NCBI GenBank assembly: GCA_016715325.1
Contig: JADKAL010000014.1
Location: forward strand, 558,001-622,000
Length of the DNA: 64,000 bases
Direction: 5' to 3'
Source: Methylococcaceae bacterium
GTDB lineage: Bacteria > Pseudomonadota > Gammaproteobacteria > Methylococcales > Methylomonadaceae
The notes beneath the pieces were generated by a model. That model saw only the letters and a program-made list of their open reading frames with translations, was not told the DNA's origin and searched no databases. The position numbers and the translations under genes are program-made. Every line of letters begins with the position of its first letter. The stretch's first letter is position 1. Below, in pieces: positions 48,218-59,647 of the stretch.

Positions 48218-49486
48218 TTGTTGTTTGACCGCCCGGATACGGGTGAACAGGCTGTTCTTGTTCATCTTTCACTTCACAAGTTTGACGAAGATCTTCAAGA
48301 ATTAATAGAGCTTGCAAAATCGGCTGGTGCGAACCCAGCTCATGTTGTGACAGGTTCGAGAAAGTCACCGGATGCAAAGTATTTTGTGGGTACCGGCAAG
48401 CTGGATGAGATTAAACAAGCCGTCATTGAATATTCCGCCAATATCGTCTTATTCAATCACGTTTTATCGCCCAGCCAGGAAAGGAATCTTGAGGCTTATT
48501 TAGGCGTCAGAGTGGTCGATAGAAACGGTCTGATCTTGGATATTTTCGCCCAACGGGCAAAATCCTTCGAAGGCAAACTTCAAGTCGAACTGGCGCAATT
48601 GAAACATCTCTCCACGCGTCTCGTTAGAGGTTGGACGCACTTGGAGCGGCAAAAGGGCGGAATAGGTTTGCGCGGACCCGGTGAAACTCAGCTTGAAACC
48701 GATAGGCGCTTGTTAAGTTTGCGGATTAAACAAATCCAAAAACGCCTCGAAAAAGTCGATCAACAACGACATCAGGGCCGAAGCAAAAGAAAAAAGGCCG
48801 AGATTCCTACCATTTCGCTCGTCGGTTACACCAATGCCGGTAAATCGACGTTATTCAACAGTTTGACCGGCGCTGATACTTATGCGGCCGATCAGTTGTT
48901 TGCAACGTTAGATCCGACGCTCCGAGCTTGTCGGTTACCAAATAAAGGCGAAATCGTTCTAGCAGATACGGTCGGATTTATCCGTCATTTGCCGCACGAA
49001 TTAGTGGCGTCTTTTAAATCGACATTACAAGAAGCGGCAACTTCCGATTTGTTGTTGCACGTCATCGACGCCCAAGCTGAAAACCGGGACGAGATTATTT
49101 CTGAAGTAAATCGAGTTCTGGATGAAATCGGGGCGGATAAAATCAAACGCTTAGAGGTTTTCAACAAAATCGATTTATTGAGCGATAGGCAACCCAGAAT
49201 AGACCGGGATGAATCGGGTAATCCTGTTAGGATTTGGTTATCCGCTCAAAACGGAATAGGGGTCGATTTACTATTAAACGTTTTAGCCGAGTTGTTTACG
49301 CCCTCGAAATTTAAAAAAATCTGTTATTTAAAGCCCGATCAAGGCGAAATTCGAGCCAAATTATTTTCTTGCGCAAAAATTATTGACGAGCATATTAATG
49401 ATTCGGGCGGTAGCGATTTGATAATTGAGATAGATAACAAATACCTAGGGCTACTTAAATCTGTTGTAACCGAAGAAATGGTTTAA
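48218..49486 (+). CDS. hflX: GTPase HflX
   Basis: A 422-residue TRAFAC GTPase that splits stalled or stressed ribosomes. It has an N-terminal HflX-specific domain (RNGLILDIFAQRAKSFEGKL), a coiled-coil (LRIKQIQKRLEKVDQQR), and the G domain with P-loop GYTNAGKST, G2 Thr and DTVGF. No ATG is available at the expected position; the start is one of two consecutive TTG codons (48218 or 48221) behind an AGGTG site, giving the usual LFDRPDTGEQAVLVH. Downstream of hfq, 66 bp gap. Confidence 0.95.
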   Translation: MLFDRPDTGEQAVLVHLSLHKFDEDLQELIELAKSAGANPAHVVTGSRKSPDAKYFVGTGKLDEIKQAVIEYSANIVLFNHVLSPSQERNLEAYLGVRVVDRNGLILDIFAQRAKSFEGKLQVELAQLKHLSTRLVRGWTHLERQKGGIGLRGPGETQLETDRRLLSLRIKQIQKRLEKVDQQRHQGRSKRKKAEIPTISLVGYTNAGKSTLFNSLTGADTYAADQLFATLDPTLRACRLPNKGEIVLADTVGFIRHLPHELVASFKSTLQEAATSDLLLHVIDAQAENRDEIISEVNRVLDEIGADKIKRLEVFNKIDLLSDRQPRIDRDESGNPVRIWLSAQNGIGVDLLLNVLAELFTPSKFKKICYLKPDQGEIRAKLFSCAKIIDEHINDSGGSDLIIEIDNKYLGLLKSVVTEEMV

Positions 49487-49681
49487 TAGCGCAATCGAAT
49501 TAACAATTTCAACGTAGTACTAACAAAAGCAAATAGCCAAGCCGGAACTTTAATCAACGAGAATTTGCGTTATTAAGATACAATGACAGGATTTCTAGCG
49601 TCACGCAGATAAGGAAAGTCTGTGTTTTAATGCGAAAATACTGAGAGACAAATATAAATAATCCATAAATGGAGCAGACAT

Positions 49682-50941
49682 ATGTCGTGGAATGAGCCAG
49701 GTGGCGATAAAAAAGATCCTTGGAGCGGTCGAGGGGATCAAAAAGGCCCGCCCGATCTAGATGAAGCTATTCGTACGTTACAAGAGAAATTAAGCAATAT
49801 CTTCGGCGGTGGTAAGTCTGGAGGCGGTGGAGAATCTCCGCAAATTTTTTCATCTGGAAACGCGATGAAAAACATGGGCTATATTGCCGGCGGTTTATTT
49901 GCCGTTTGGCTTCTGAGCGGACTTTACATTATTGACGAGGGATTTCAAGGTGTTGAAACACGATTTGGACAGTACATCGGCACCACGAATTCAGGATTAA
50001 ACTGGCACATACCGGTTCCGATTGAAACGGTTGAGAAAATCAACGTTAAAGAACAGCAATTCATTGAAATAGGTTATCGCTCATCGGCTGGCGGACAAGC
50101 GCAAGGCAGTGTTCCAGTACCCAAAGAAGCATTGATGTTGACGAAAGATGAAAACTACATTGATGTAAAACTCGCTGTTCAATACCAAGTTAAAGATGCG
50201 AAAGATTATGTCTTCAACTTAGCCGATCCAAAATCAACACTGGTTCAAGTGACCGAAAGCGCACTTCGCGGGGTTGTCGGCGGAAGCAATATGGATTTCG
50301 TGTTAACTGAAGGCCGTAGCGAAGTCGTTGCACAAACAAAGTCAGAAATACAAAAAACACTCGATGCCTACAATTCTGGAATTCAAATATCGAGTGTGAA
50401 CTTGCAAGATGCTCAACCGCCTGAACAAGTTCAAAATTCATTTGAAGACGCGATTAAAGCGCGCGAAGACCAACAGCGCTTTATCAACGAGGCTGAAGCT
50501 TATTCAAACGATGTCGTTCCTAAAGCACGTGGTGCGGCGGCTAGAAAAATTCAGGAAGCTCAAGGTTATAAGGAACAAGTTATCGCCCAGGCCGAAGGTG
50601 AAACCAGCCGTTTTACCAAGCTGTTGAATGAATACAAGAAAGCGCCGGATGTGACGCGTAAGCGTCTCTATTTAGAAGCGATGGAGTCGGTTCTATCAGA
50701 AACAAGCTCGGTCATAGTCGATGTCAAAGGCGGAAATAACATGATGTACCTGCCGCTGGATAAAATGATTAAAGAACACCAAGCGGTTGTAGCACAACCC
50801 GAGGAAAACATTAGCTCTCAATCTTCTAGTTCGAGTTCGGAACGACACAGTATTAAACGTTCATCTGTAGATGTCGAGCAAACACAAGTGATTGATAGAC
50901 CGTCGGTACGTGGTCGCGACCGTGACGGAAGGGGGCGGTAA
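49682..50941 (+). CDS. hflK: Modulator of FtsH, HflK
   Basis: A 419-residue SPFH-domain membrane protein forming the HflKC complex around FtsH. Gly-rich cytoplasmic N-terminus, one membrane helix at about 62-80 (GYIAGGLFAVWLLSGLYII), the SPFH domain (YIIDEGFQGVETRFG onward), and a Ser-rich acidic tail. Overlaps hflC by one base (TAATG). The start ATG at 49682 is preceded by GGAGCAGAC. Confidence 0.97.
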   Translation: MSWNEPGGDKKDPWSGRGDQKGPPDLDEAIRTLQEKLSNIFGGGKSGGGGESPQIFSSGNAMKNMGYIAGGLFAVWLLSGLYIIDEGFQGVETRFGQYIGTTNSGLNWHIPVPIETVEKINVKEQQFIEIGYRSSAGGQAQGSVPVPKEALMLTKDENYIDVKLAVQYQVKDAKDYVFNLADPKSTLVQVTESALRGVVGGSNMDFVLTEGRSEVVAQTKSEIQKTLDAYNSGIQISSVNLQDAQPPEQVQNSFEDAIKAREDQQRFINEAEAYSNDVVPKARGAAARKIQEAQGYKEQVIAQAEGETSRFTKLLNEYKKAPDVTRKRLYLEAMESVLSETSSVIVDVKGGNNMMYLPLDKMIKEHQAVVAQPEENISSQSSSSSSERHSIKRSSVDVEQTQVIDRPSVRGRDRDGRGR

Positions 50942-51807
50942 TGATAGACAATAAAGTAATAGTCGCTGTCGGTTTTGCAATCTTGATCGGTTCGATGTCC
51001 CTATTCACCGTCGGTCAAACCGAAAAAGCTATAAAATTCAAGTTCGGCCAAATTCAAAAATCGGATTACGAACCGGGACTGCATTTCCAGATCCCTTTCA
51101 TCAACAATATTAAAAAATTCGATGCTCGAATTCAGACGATGGATTCCGAGCCGGAACGGTTCTTAACGGCAGAAAAGAAGAACGTTATTGTCGACTCCTT
51201 TGTTAAATGGCGCATCGGCGATGTAAATAAGTTCTACACCGCTGTATCGGGCCGGAGCGAACAAGCTAATTCGCGGTTAGATCAAATTACCAAGGACGCT
51301 TTTAGGGGCGAATTCGGTAAACGCAATATCAAGCAGTTAGTGTCTACCGACCGTGAAGCGATTCGCGAGATATTGATAAAAAATCTAAAGCCCGCTGCAT
51401 CCAATTTGGGGCTTGAAGTTATCGATGTCAGGGTAAAACGTATCGATTTGCCAGAAGAGGTCAGTAGTTCGGTGTTTAGACGAATGGAAGCCGAACGTGA
51501 GCGTGTAGCCCGCGAATTCAGATCGCAAGGCTCCGAAGCGGCTGAAAAAATCCGCGCCGATGCAGACCGGCAACGCGTTGTCACTTTGGCGAATGCCTTT
51601 AAAGAAGCGGAAACGCTTCGAGGCGAGGGCGATGCGAAATCGGCTGAAATTTATGCCAATGCGTTCGGCGCAGATACTGAGTTTTTTACCTTTGTTCGCA
51701 GCATGAACGCATACAAAAAGACTTTTTCCAGTTCAGGTAGTATGATGGTGCTCGATCCTGAATCCGATTTCTTTAAGTATTTTAAAAACCAAGGTTCGGG
51801 AAAATAA
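50941..51807 (+). CDS. hflC: Modulator of FtsH, HflC
   Basis: A 288-residue SPFH partner of HflK, with an N-terminal membrane helix (VIVAVGFAILIGSMSLFTV), then the SPFH domain (TEKAIKFKFGQIQK) and the conserved ADRQRVVTLANAFKEAE helix. It follows hflK with a one-base overlap and ends before a terminator and the hisZ promoter. Confidence 0.97.
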   Translation: MIDNKVIVAVGFAILIGSMSLFTVGQTEKAIKFKFGQIQKSDYEPGLHFQIPFINNIKKFDARIQTMDSEPERFLTAEKKNVIVDSFVKWRIGDVNKFYTAVSGRSEQANSRLDQITKDAFRGEFGKRNIKQLVSTDREAIREILIKNLKPAASNLGLEVIDVRVKRIDLPEEVSSSVFRRMEAERERVAREFRSQGSEAAEKIRADADRQRVVTLANAFKEAETLRGEGDAKSAEIYANAFGADTEFFTFVRSMNAYKKTFSSSGSMMVLDPESDFFKYFKNQGSGK

Positions 51808-51868
51808 ACTGAGAAGTTAAATATCAAAGAACAACCTGTTGCCGGATTGGTTTTAATACACGAACGTC

Positions 51869-51895
51869 TTGTAAACGTCTTGCAAACAGTATAAT
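51869..51895 (+). promoter_or_regulatory. Promoter of hisZ
   Basis: TATAAT at 51890-51895 with TTGTAA at 51869-51874, 15 bp apart (a slightly short spacer). Transcription would start around 51902, within the terminator that follows. Confidence 0.4.
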
Positions 51896-51896
51896 T

Positions 51897-51923
51897 AAAA
51901 CGCCCCGTGTGGGGCGTTTTGTT
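51897..51923 (+). terminator. Intrinsic terminator after hflC
   Basis: AAAACGCCCC and GGGGCGTTTT form a 10-bp stem with a 4-nt loop (GTGT), running into a T-tract. It lies 20 bp before the hisZ ATG and immediately after a likely hisZ -10 box. Confidence 0.85.
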
Positions 51924-51942
51924 TGAGTAGGTACCGGAAAAT

Positions 51943-54445
<2,503 letters not shown>

Positions 54446-54479
54446 CGGCGGCAGATGATCAAATAAATAATGAACGGAC

Positions 54480-55204
54480 ATGCTTAAACCCATCGTTTCA
54501 AACCGGATTGTCGTTCTCGATACCGAAACAACAGGTCTGAATCCTCAAGACGGTCACCGGATTATCGAAATAGGATGCGTAGAGCTGGTTAATCGCCGAC
54601 TGACCGGTAAAGGGTTTCATGTCTACATCAACCCTGAGCGGGAGATAGATCAGGGCGCTATCGAAGTACACGGCATCACGAATCAATTCTTGGAAGACAA
54701 ACCGAGATTTGCCGATATTCTTGACGATTTTGTTGCTTTCATAAAGGCGCCGAGCTTGTTATTCATAATGCGCCTTTCGATGTCGGTTTTATCAACTATG
54801 AATTTTCGTTATTAACCGACGCTATTCGAACATTGGATCATTTTAGTACCGTGTTCGATACGTTGGCATTCGCCAGAAAAAAGCATCCGGGGCAGCGTAA
54901 CAGTCTTGATGCGTTGTGCAAACGGTATTCAATCGACAATAGCCATCGCGAACTGCATGGTGCGTTGCTGGATGCGGAAATTCTGGCGGACGTCTTTTTA
55001 TTGATGACTGGCGGTCAATCTTCTCTGTTAGATGAGGGAGAAACGTCGAATCAGGAAGCTGGAACGATTCAAAAAACAAAACTGACGGCGAAAAACAGAC
55101 CGCCTTTGACAGTCGTCCGCTGCAACGAACATGAATTCGAAGAACATCAAAAAAGATTAGATGCTATTGAAAAAGCAAGCGGTTCTTGCCTTTGGAAGCA
55201 ATAA
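54480..55204 (+). pseudogene. dnaQ: DNA polymerase III epsilon subunit (DnaQ), one-base frameshift
   Basis: The proofreading exonuclease of the replicative polymerase, read in two frames. The first (54480-54815) carries Exo I LDTETTGLNPQDGHRIIEIG and the HGITNQFL segment. The second (seen from 54833) carries the Exo III region HRELHGALLDAEILADVFL and the C-terminal clamp-binding and polymerase-binding tail. Between them GAELVIHNAPFDVGF (Exo II) is perfectly readable if one A is added at about 54747, where ATAAAGGCG should read ATAAAAGGCG. DnaQ is needed for accurate replication, so an assembly error or very recent mutation is more likely than an old pseudogene. Followed by a terminator-like hairpin. 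Confidence 0.9.
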
Positions 55205-55253
55205 ATCTAGCAAAAACGACACCTACATGGTTATGTTGGGCGAACTATAAGGC

Positions 55254-55288
55254 AAACCAAAACCAGCTATAGAAGTTGGTTTTGGTTT
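55254..55288 (+). terminator. Terminator-like hairpin after dnaQ
   Basis: AAACCAAAACCA and TGGTTTTGGTTT form a 12-bp stem with an 11-nt loop. The 3' arm itself is T-rich. It lies about 50 bp after the dnaQ stop. Confidence 0.7.
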
Positions 55289-55311
55289 AAGTAATTGTTT
55301 AATATCAGCGC

Positions 55312-55545
55312 TTAACCGCCGTCCCCGATATTCTCCCACATATACATTCCACTCTTATGCAGTTCCAATTCGCGTAATTGCTGGGTTGTAGAAAGTTGTT
55401 TCGTCCGCAGAAGGTCGAGTTCTTCAGTAAACTTTCTTGCCGTAGCTACCGCCGCTTCTTGTTTCGCAGAAAGTACGGCGATCTTGAGGCTTAATTCTTT
55501 GAGTTGGCCGGTCAGCGTTTGAATTTGTTCGTCAGTCGTAATCAT
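55312..55545 (-). CDS. Small coiled-coil protein
   Basis: A 77-residue helical protein with heptads (LTGQLKELSLKIAVLSAKQE and LRTKQLSTTQQLRELE) and a short Gly-rich end. No family recognised. AGGAGAAGCTGTC upstream of the ATG is a good ribosome site, which supports a real gene. Confidence 0.6.
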   Translation of the reverse strand: MITTDEQIQTLTGQLKELSLKIAVLSAKQEAAVATARKFTEELDLLRTKQLSTTQQLRELELHKSGMYMWENIGDGG

Positions 55546-55953
55546 GACAGCTTCTCCTAATTCGTTTCAGCAAACGGTTTCTGATCGTAAGCGATCAGAT
55601 ATCGGTATCATTCTCCCGAAAATAAATAAAAATCGTATTTTTGAGAGTTAGAGACTATGAAACTAATTTACGCTTTTTGACGAATAGGGCAATGACAAAT
55701 TACGAGCAAATAAGGCCAAAATTAAAACCTGCATTAAAGATTGGGAAATAACAGTTTGATCTGTTTCAATTATGGATTAGGCCTTTTGAAGTCTGAATAG
55801 CTCGTCCTGAGCCCTTCGATAAACTCAGGAGAGCCGTGTCGAAGGACTTATTCAGAGCTTGCGAAATAACGTGTTGAAGATCGTTTTAATGAGATGCTAC
55901 CCGGCGATCGAATTGACAAATTGCCGGGTAATTTAATTAGGAGGTTGTAAAGT
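55546..55953. other. Intergenic region with a diverged copy of the dispersed element
   Basis: A stretch at about 55771-55860 (GGATTAGGCCTTTTGAAGTC, then GTCCTGAGCCCTTCG) resembles one arm of the dispersed palindromic family but is rearranged. No gene seen in the rest. Confidence 0.5.
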
Positions 55954-56328
55954 TTAATCCAGTAATTCCTTAGGAATATTACCGCCGTTTTGTGCGAGTT
56001 TTTGCAGGACGGTTTTATGCAGCCACATATTCATTTGAGCGGAATCACCCATTTTATCGCCCGGACAACCCAATTCGGTCGCCAGTTCTTTGCGTGCCGA
56101 TAAGCTGCTGTCTAAGCCTAACAGTTTCATCAAATCGACAATGGATGTTTTCCAGTTGAGTTTTTCCGCATGGGCGCCGGCCAAGCCTTCTAATTTTGAA
56201 ACGACATCGACTTCCGAAATCGCTGCGGCTGCCGGGGCGGATGCTGCCGGTGCGGATTCTGTAGTTACCTCAGCAGCTTCGGCACTGCCGATACCCAGTT
56301 TTGCAAGAATGGAGCTGAATATACTCAT
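55954..56328 (-). CDS. DUF3597 protein
   Basis: A 124-residue protein with an Ala/Pro/Glu-rich N-terminal stretch (about 15-40) and a C-terminal DUF3597 domain: VVSKLEGLAGAHAEKLNWKT, SIVDLMKLLGLDSSLSARKE and LGCPGDKMGDSAQMN. The start MSIFSSILAKLG matches other members. The domain has a peptidoglycan-binding-like helical look, but no function is established. Single gene with its own leader. Confidence 0.85.
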   Translation of the reverse strand: MSIFSSILAKLGIGSAEAAEVTTESAPAASAPAAAAISEVDVVSKLEGLAGAHAEKLNWKTSIVDLMKLLGLDSSLSARKELATELGCPGDKMGDSAQMNMWLHKTVLQKLAQNGGNIPKELLD

Positions 56329-56480
56329 AGTAAAACCTCACTGTGCTGTTATTAATAATAATTTTCTCTACGCACTATTCATTACTTGGACAAATCGCGT
56401 AAAAAAGATGAAACTTTACTTTACCAAGCTAAACGATATAAGTCACTATTTTTAAAAACAAATGAATTAGGCTAAAAGAA

Positions 56481-56837
56481 CTAGCAATTCAAAAGTAAGT
56501 TGAACTGTTTAAGAAATATGCCGATTTGATTGCGAGATATTAATTTGACAGATTCATTCAAGCTCTCTGCAGACAAGCCGTTTTCCAGTAACGATTCGGT
56601 TTCGACATAAAAGTCTTGAATATTATAAAACGGCAAGGCTTTAAAGATAGGAGCGGTATCTTTTAGTCCTGTATCAGAGAGTTGTTGGTGTTTTTTTAAT
56701 TGAAAGACCGCTTTATCTAGAAATAGAAGATTCACCTCCTGATCGAATGCGGCGGCTGTAATTACGGTATCCAGCGTTTCTTGCAAATAAGCCCCGCTGT
56801 GCGGCGGTTTACTCAAAACAAACAAAATATTTTTCAT
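56481..56837 (-). CDS. tusC: DsrE/DsrF-like protein, TusC type
   Basis: A 118-residue protein of the sulfur-relay TusC (DsrF) family: KNILFVLSKPPHSGAYLQET at the start, and hydrophobic strand NLLFLDKAVFQLKKHQ. In E. coli TusBCD passes persulfide sulfur from TusA to TusE for the 2-thiouridine of tRNA wobble bases. TusC has no catalytic Cys, as here. It follows tusD by 15 bp. No tusB, tusE or tusA is visible nearby. Confidence 0.8.
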   Translation of the reverse strand: MKNILFVLSKPPHSGAYLQETLDTVITAAAFDQEVNLLFLDKAVFQLKKHQQLSDTGLKDTAPIFKALPFYNIQDFYVETESLLENGLSAESLNESVKLISRNQIGIFLKQFNLLLNC

Positions 56838-56852
56838 TGCATTAACTGAATG

Positions 56853-57242
56853 TTATCCGAACACGATAACCCGGTCGGCTTCAATTAAGGCTTCAATCCA
56901 TTGCCCCAAACCGCCGATGCGAAAACCGGCGGCTACATCATCGTCTTGTTTATGTCGCCGCTTCGCTTCGTCGGCATAAAGCAAACCGCGACGTTGCGCA
57001 GCGGAAATACAGACGATAAGGTCGACCTTATGTCGTTCCGCTAATTCTCCCCAGGCTGATGTGAGTTGAAACTCGTCGTCCGGCGGGGAGTTATATTTGA
57101 AAGCGTGATAAATGCCGTCGTGATAAAAGAATACCCTGAACACCTCATGGCCTTGCGACAAGGCAGCTTTGCAAAATCGATAGGCGCTGTAACCGGAATA
57201 CGATTGATTCGGGCTGGCATTCACTTGGATCGCAAAGCGCAT
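56853..57242 (-). CDS. tusD: Sulfur relay protein TusD (DsrE family)
   Basis: A 129-residue DsrE-fold protein. The persulfide-carrying Cys is in VDLIVCISAAQRRGLLY (about residue 79), and the start RFAIQVNASPNQSYSGYSAY is the family N-terminus. A conserved RIGGLGQWIEAL near the end is typical of TusD. It is upstream of tusC on the minus strand and probably forms a complex with it. Confidence 0.88.
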   Translation of the reverse strand: MRFAIQVNASPNQSYSGYSAYRFCKAALSQGHEVFRVFFYHDGIYHAFKYNSPPDDEFQLTSAWGELAERHKVDLIVCISAAQRRGLLYADEAKRRHKQDDDVAAGFRIGGLGQWIEALIEADRVIVFG

Positions 57243-57255
57243 AGTTGTCTGTATC

Positions 57256-58089
57256 TTATAACAACGGAACGTTGTAACCGGCGATAATAGCCTTGATTTC
57301 TTTTGATTTTTTCAATATCAATCGATCTAATACAGCTTTTCTATCTTTATCCGATTTCCTAACACCCATCGAAATCGTAAAATCGAATTGCATGCCGGGC
57401 GTCGATTTCATCGGAATCACGGTATAACTGTTCTTAGGGCTTTGCGAAATGATATAGCCCGCCATCGGTCCCCAAATAATCACCATGTCGATTTTCTTGG
57501 CTTTAAGGTCCTTATCGATTTGCATGGCGGTGTTTTTTTCTTCATCGCCGGACATGGTTTGGTAAGGAATACCGTAATCCAGTAAACCGCTCTTTTGCAG
57601 CCAAACAGTACCAGGACCTTGATCGAACATGGCGATTTTAAGTTTTTCCTGCCGCTCTAAAGATACATTGGTAAGTTGGGCGGCATCCAAGGTGATATCG
57701 TCCCAACCGCGGCCTTTTGCGATTAGTAAAACATAAGTCGATTTGTAATAAGGAATGGTCGTCTCGGTCAGATCGTATCCGGTGGGTAAACCCATCACAA
57801 CGTCGCATTTGAACTCGTTGCTATCGACATCTGTTTCTTTCACCGGCGCCATTAAGGTGTTACGGATAAAGCCGATACGCTGCGGAAGCCATGTGTATTC
57901 GACTGTCTGACCGAGTTCCTTGGCAAGCAATTCGGCTATCTTGTTTTCAAAACCGTCTTGTTTTTTTGACGAATAAGGCGGGTTAAGCGGATCGGCGCAA
58001 ACTTTGAATTTTTCTGCTGAAGCGGCGGTGAATGCAGCCGTCAGTAAAGTGCCTGCTATCAGGCTAGTTAAAATAGGTGAAATCCTCAT
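57256..58089 (-). CDS. Quinoprotein-dehydrogenase-associated periplasmic binding protein (MxaJ/XoxJ-like)
   Basis: About 277 residues: a signal peptide (LTSLIAGTLLTAAFTAASA) followed by a bilobed solute-binding fold. KVCADPLNPPYSSKKQDGFE and ELLAKELGQTVEYTW at the start, and GYDLTETTIPYYKSTYVLL in the middle, match the proteins encoded beside methanol dehydrogenase genes (MxaJ/XoxJ). Those are thought to help activate the methanol dehydrogenase. No dehydrogenase gene is nearby here, so this is a stand-alone paralogue. The ATG at 58089, behind CGGAG, is preferred to one at 58122 because it starts the signal peptide directly. Confidence 0.85.
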   Translation of the reverse strand: MRISPILTSLIAGTLLTAAFTAASAEKFKVCADPLNPPYSSKKQDGFENKIAELLAKELGQTVEYTWLPQRIGFIRNTLMAPVKETDVDSNEFKCDVVMGLPTGYDLTETTIPYYKSTYVLLIAKGRGWDDITLDAAQLTNVSLERQEKLKIAMFDQGPGTVWLQKSGLLDYGIPYQTMSGDEEKNTAMQIDKDLKAKKIDMVIIWGPMAGYIISQSPKNSYTVIPMKSTPGMQFDFTISMGVRKSDKDRKAVLDRLILKKSKEIKAIIAGYNVPLL

Positions 58090-58212
58090 CAAATACTCCG
58101 TTGTGAAGTCATCGAAATGCAAACTATAGCGTTACAGTGTACTTCATAACACTTTTCTGCAGGAATACAAAAAGGGATCGGTTGTTTAATTACTGACAGT
58201 AGAAGACAGGTA

Positions 58213-58947
58213 TTAAAAACCGACGGAAAGAGAAAATACAACCGTGGCGTGTAGAAATTCCGGATCGTACTGCCAGGAAGTGACTTCCGAATTCGTCGCT
58301 TCAAAAGATTGTAAGTAACGCAGATCGGCGGAGATGAATTTATAGTAGGCGGTTAAACCGGCATTCCAGTACAAATAATCGTACTCTAAGACTTTTTCAA
58401 CTTGGCTGTACCCGACGCTCGAAGAAATTTGTAAGTAATCGGTGATCGGGTAACGCAGAGTGCCTTCATAATCGCCGGTGATGGCGTTTTGGTTGTAAAA
58501 GTTATCGGAGATACCGGCCCGTAAGGTCAGTAAGTCGCGGTAATGCACAAACAGGTAAAATTCGTTGTAGTCGGCATCCCGACCGAAAATCTTGCCGTCA
58601 TAGAGGTAACGGGTCCATTGCACATCGACACGCCAGTCATGGTTCTTAGTTAATTCGTGCGTGAAACCGAAATAAGGCGCGAATTCAACTTTTGCGGAAT
58701 CGGCAAAATACCGGTCACCGAAATTAACATTAGATGCCGAAGCGCCCATATAAACTCCGGATTCATGTTGATAGTCTAGATTGCCCTGAATAGCGAAATC
58801 GCTGTTGCTTTTGGTATAACCGCGGCCGATGTAATCGGTTGTACCGGTTAATATGCCGTGAACTTCTGACATAGAAGGATTACAGCCGAGAAAAATCAGT
58901 GAAAAAAAGAATAACTTAAGAAAAGCGATATTTCGACTGCGATTCAT
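58213..58947 (-). CDS. TorF-family putative porin
   Basis: About 244 residues with a signal peptide (IAFLKLFFFSLIFLGC) and a beta-barrel made of alternating strands (DYIGRGYTKSNSDFAIQG, FAPYFGFTHELTK, VQWTRYLYD), ending in a Phe as outer-membrane proteins do (VVFSLSVGF). The pattern fits the family called TorF. The substrate is not known. The frame is open to 58989, but the ATG at 58947 starts the signal peptide. Encoded upstream of the MxaJ-like gene, same strand, 123 bp apart; a shared role is possible. Confidence 0.85.
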   Translation of the reverse strand: MNRSRNIAFLKLFFFSLIFLGCNPSMSEVHGILTGTTDYIGRGYTKSNSDFAIQGNLDYQHESGVYMGASASNVNFGDRYFADSAKVEFAPYFGFTHELTKNHDWRVDVQWTRYLYDGKIFGRDADYNEFYLFVHYRDLLTLRAGISDNFYNQNAITGDYEGTLRYPITDYLQISSSVGYSQVEKVLEYDYLYWNAGLTAYYKFISADLRYLQSFEATNSEVTSWQYDPEFLHATVVFSLSVGF

Positions 58948-59393
58948 GGTGCGATAAATGAACAAGGCGAAAAATATTACATTGTACAATTATTGAGGAG
59001 CAATAGAGAAAAAGTTGAAATTACAGAACGGTTATTCGATCTATAGCGTTTTGGTAAGAGTCATAGAATGCGTCTCACACCTCGGCACATTCTACAAATC
59101 ACAAAGTTGTTCATTTTTACGGGGTGAATATCTTTTAATTTGCGCAAAAAATTTTTTTGAAACATTTACCGAATTTTGCATTACAAAACAAAAAAAAACA
59201 TCGCTGATTATTTCTGTAAGTCCGCTTTTATCTAGTGCGACTAAGTAATCATACGGATAGAAACTCGAATTACATAGTTTTAAGCTTGAAAATCGAATCA
59301 CCAACCAATAAAAGAAAATAATTTACAACGATGAACTTAATCATGAATTTTTGCAATTAATGACAACGACCAAGTTTATTAACTGTCGGATCT
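58948..59393. other. AT-rich divergent intergenic region
   Basis: Part of the 700 bp between the TorF-type gene and the giant RTX gene. Contains a fragment near 59066-59096 (GAATGCGTCTCACACC then GGCACATTCTAC) related to the repeat at 30543-30613. No ORF accepted. Confidence 0.45.
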
Positions 59394-59509
59394 TATAGAT
59401 TCAGCCCTGTGAAGTATTAAGTCCCATTCGCCTTGAGCCTGTCGAATTGTGTTCTGTGCTTCGACTTGCTCGGTATGAACAGTTCAGATTTTAAAAATCT
59501 GACTCAATA
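59394..59509. repeat. Dispersed palindromic element, copy E
   Basis: A 116-bp unit from TATAGATTCAGCCCTGTGAA to ATCTGACTCAATA, upstream of the RTX gene. Its flank TCTTATAGAT is identical to that of copy D. Confidence 0.75.
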
Positions 59510-59647
59510 GTATGTGGAGTTAATTCATGCAGTTCAACCGGCTCTCTGCAGTTACTTGGATTAGCCTAGTGCAAATTGACAATCGTTAAGACAAACCGGT
59601 AAGCCTCTCTTTTAACAACAACTAAATTCAACAGGTCCCCACTCGCC

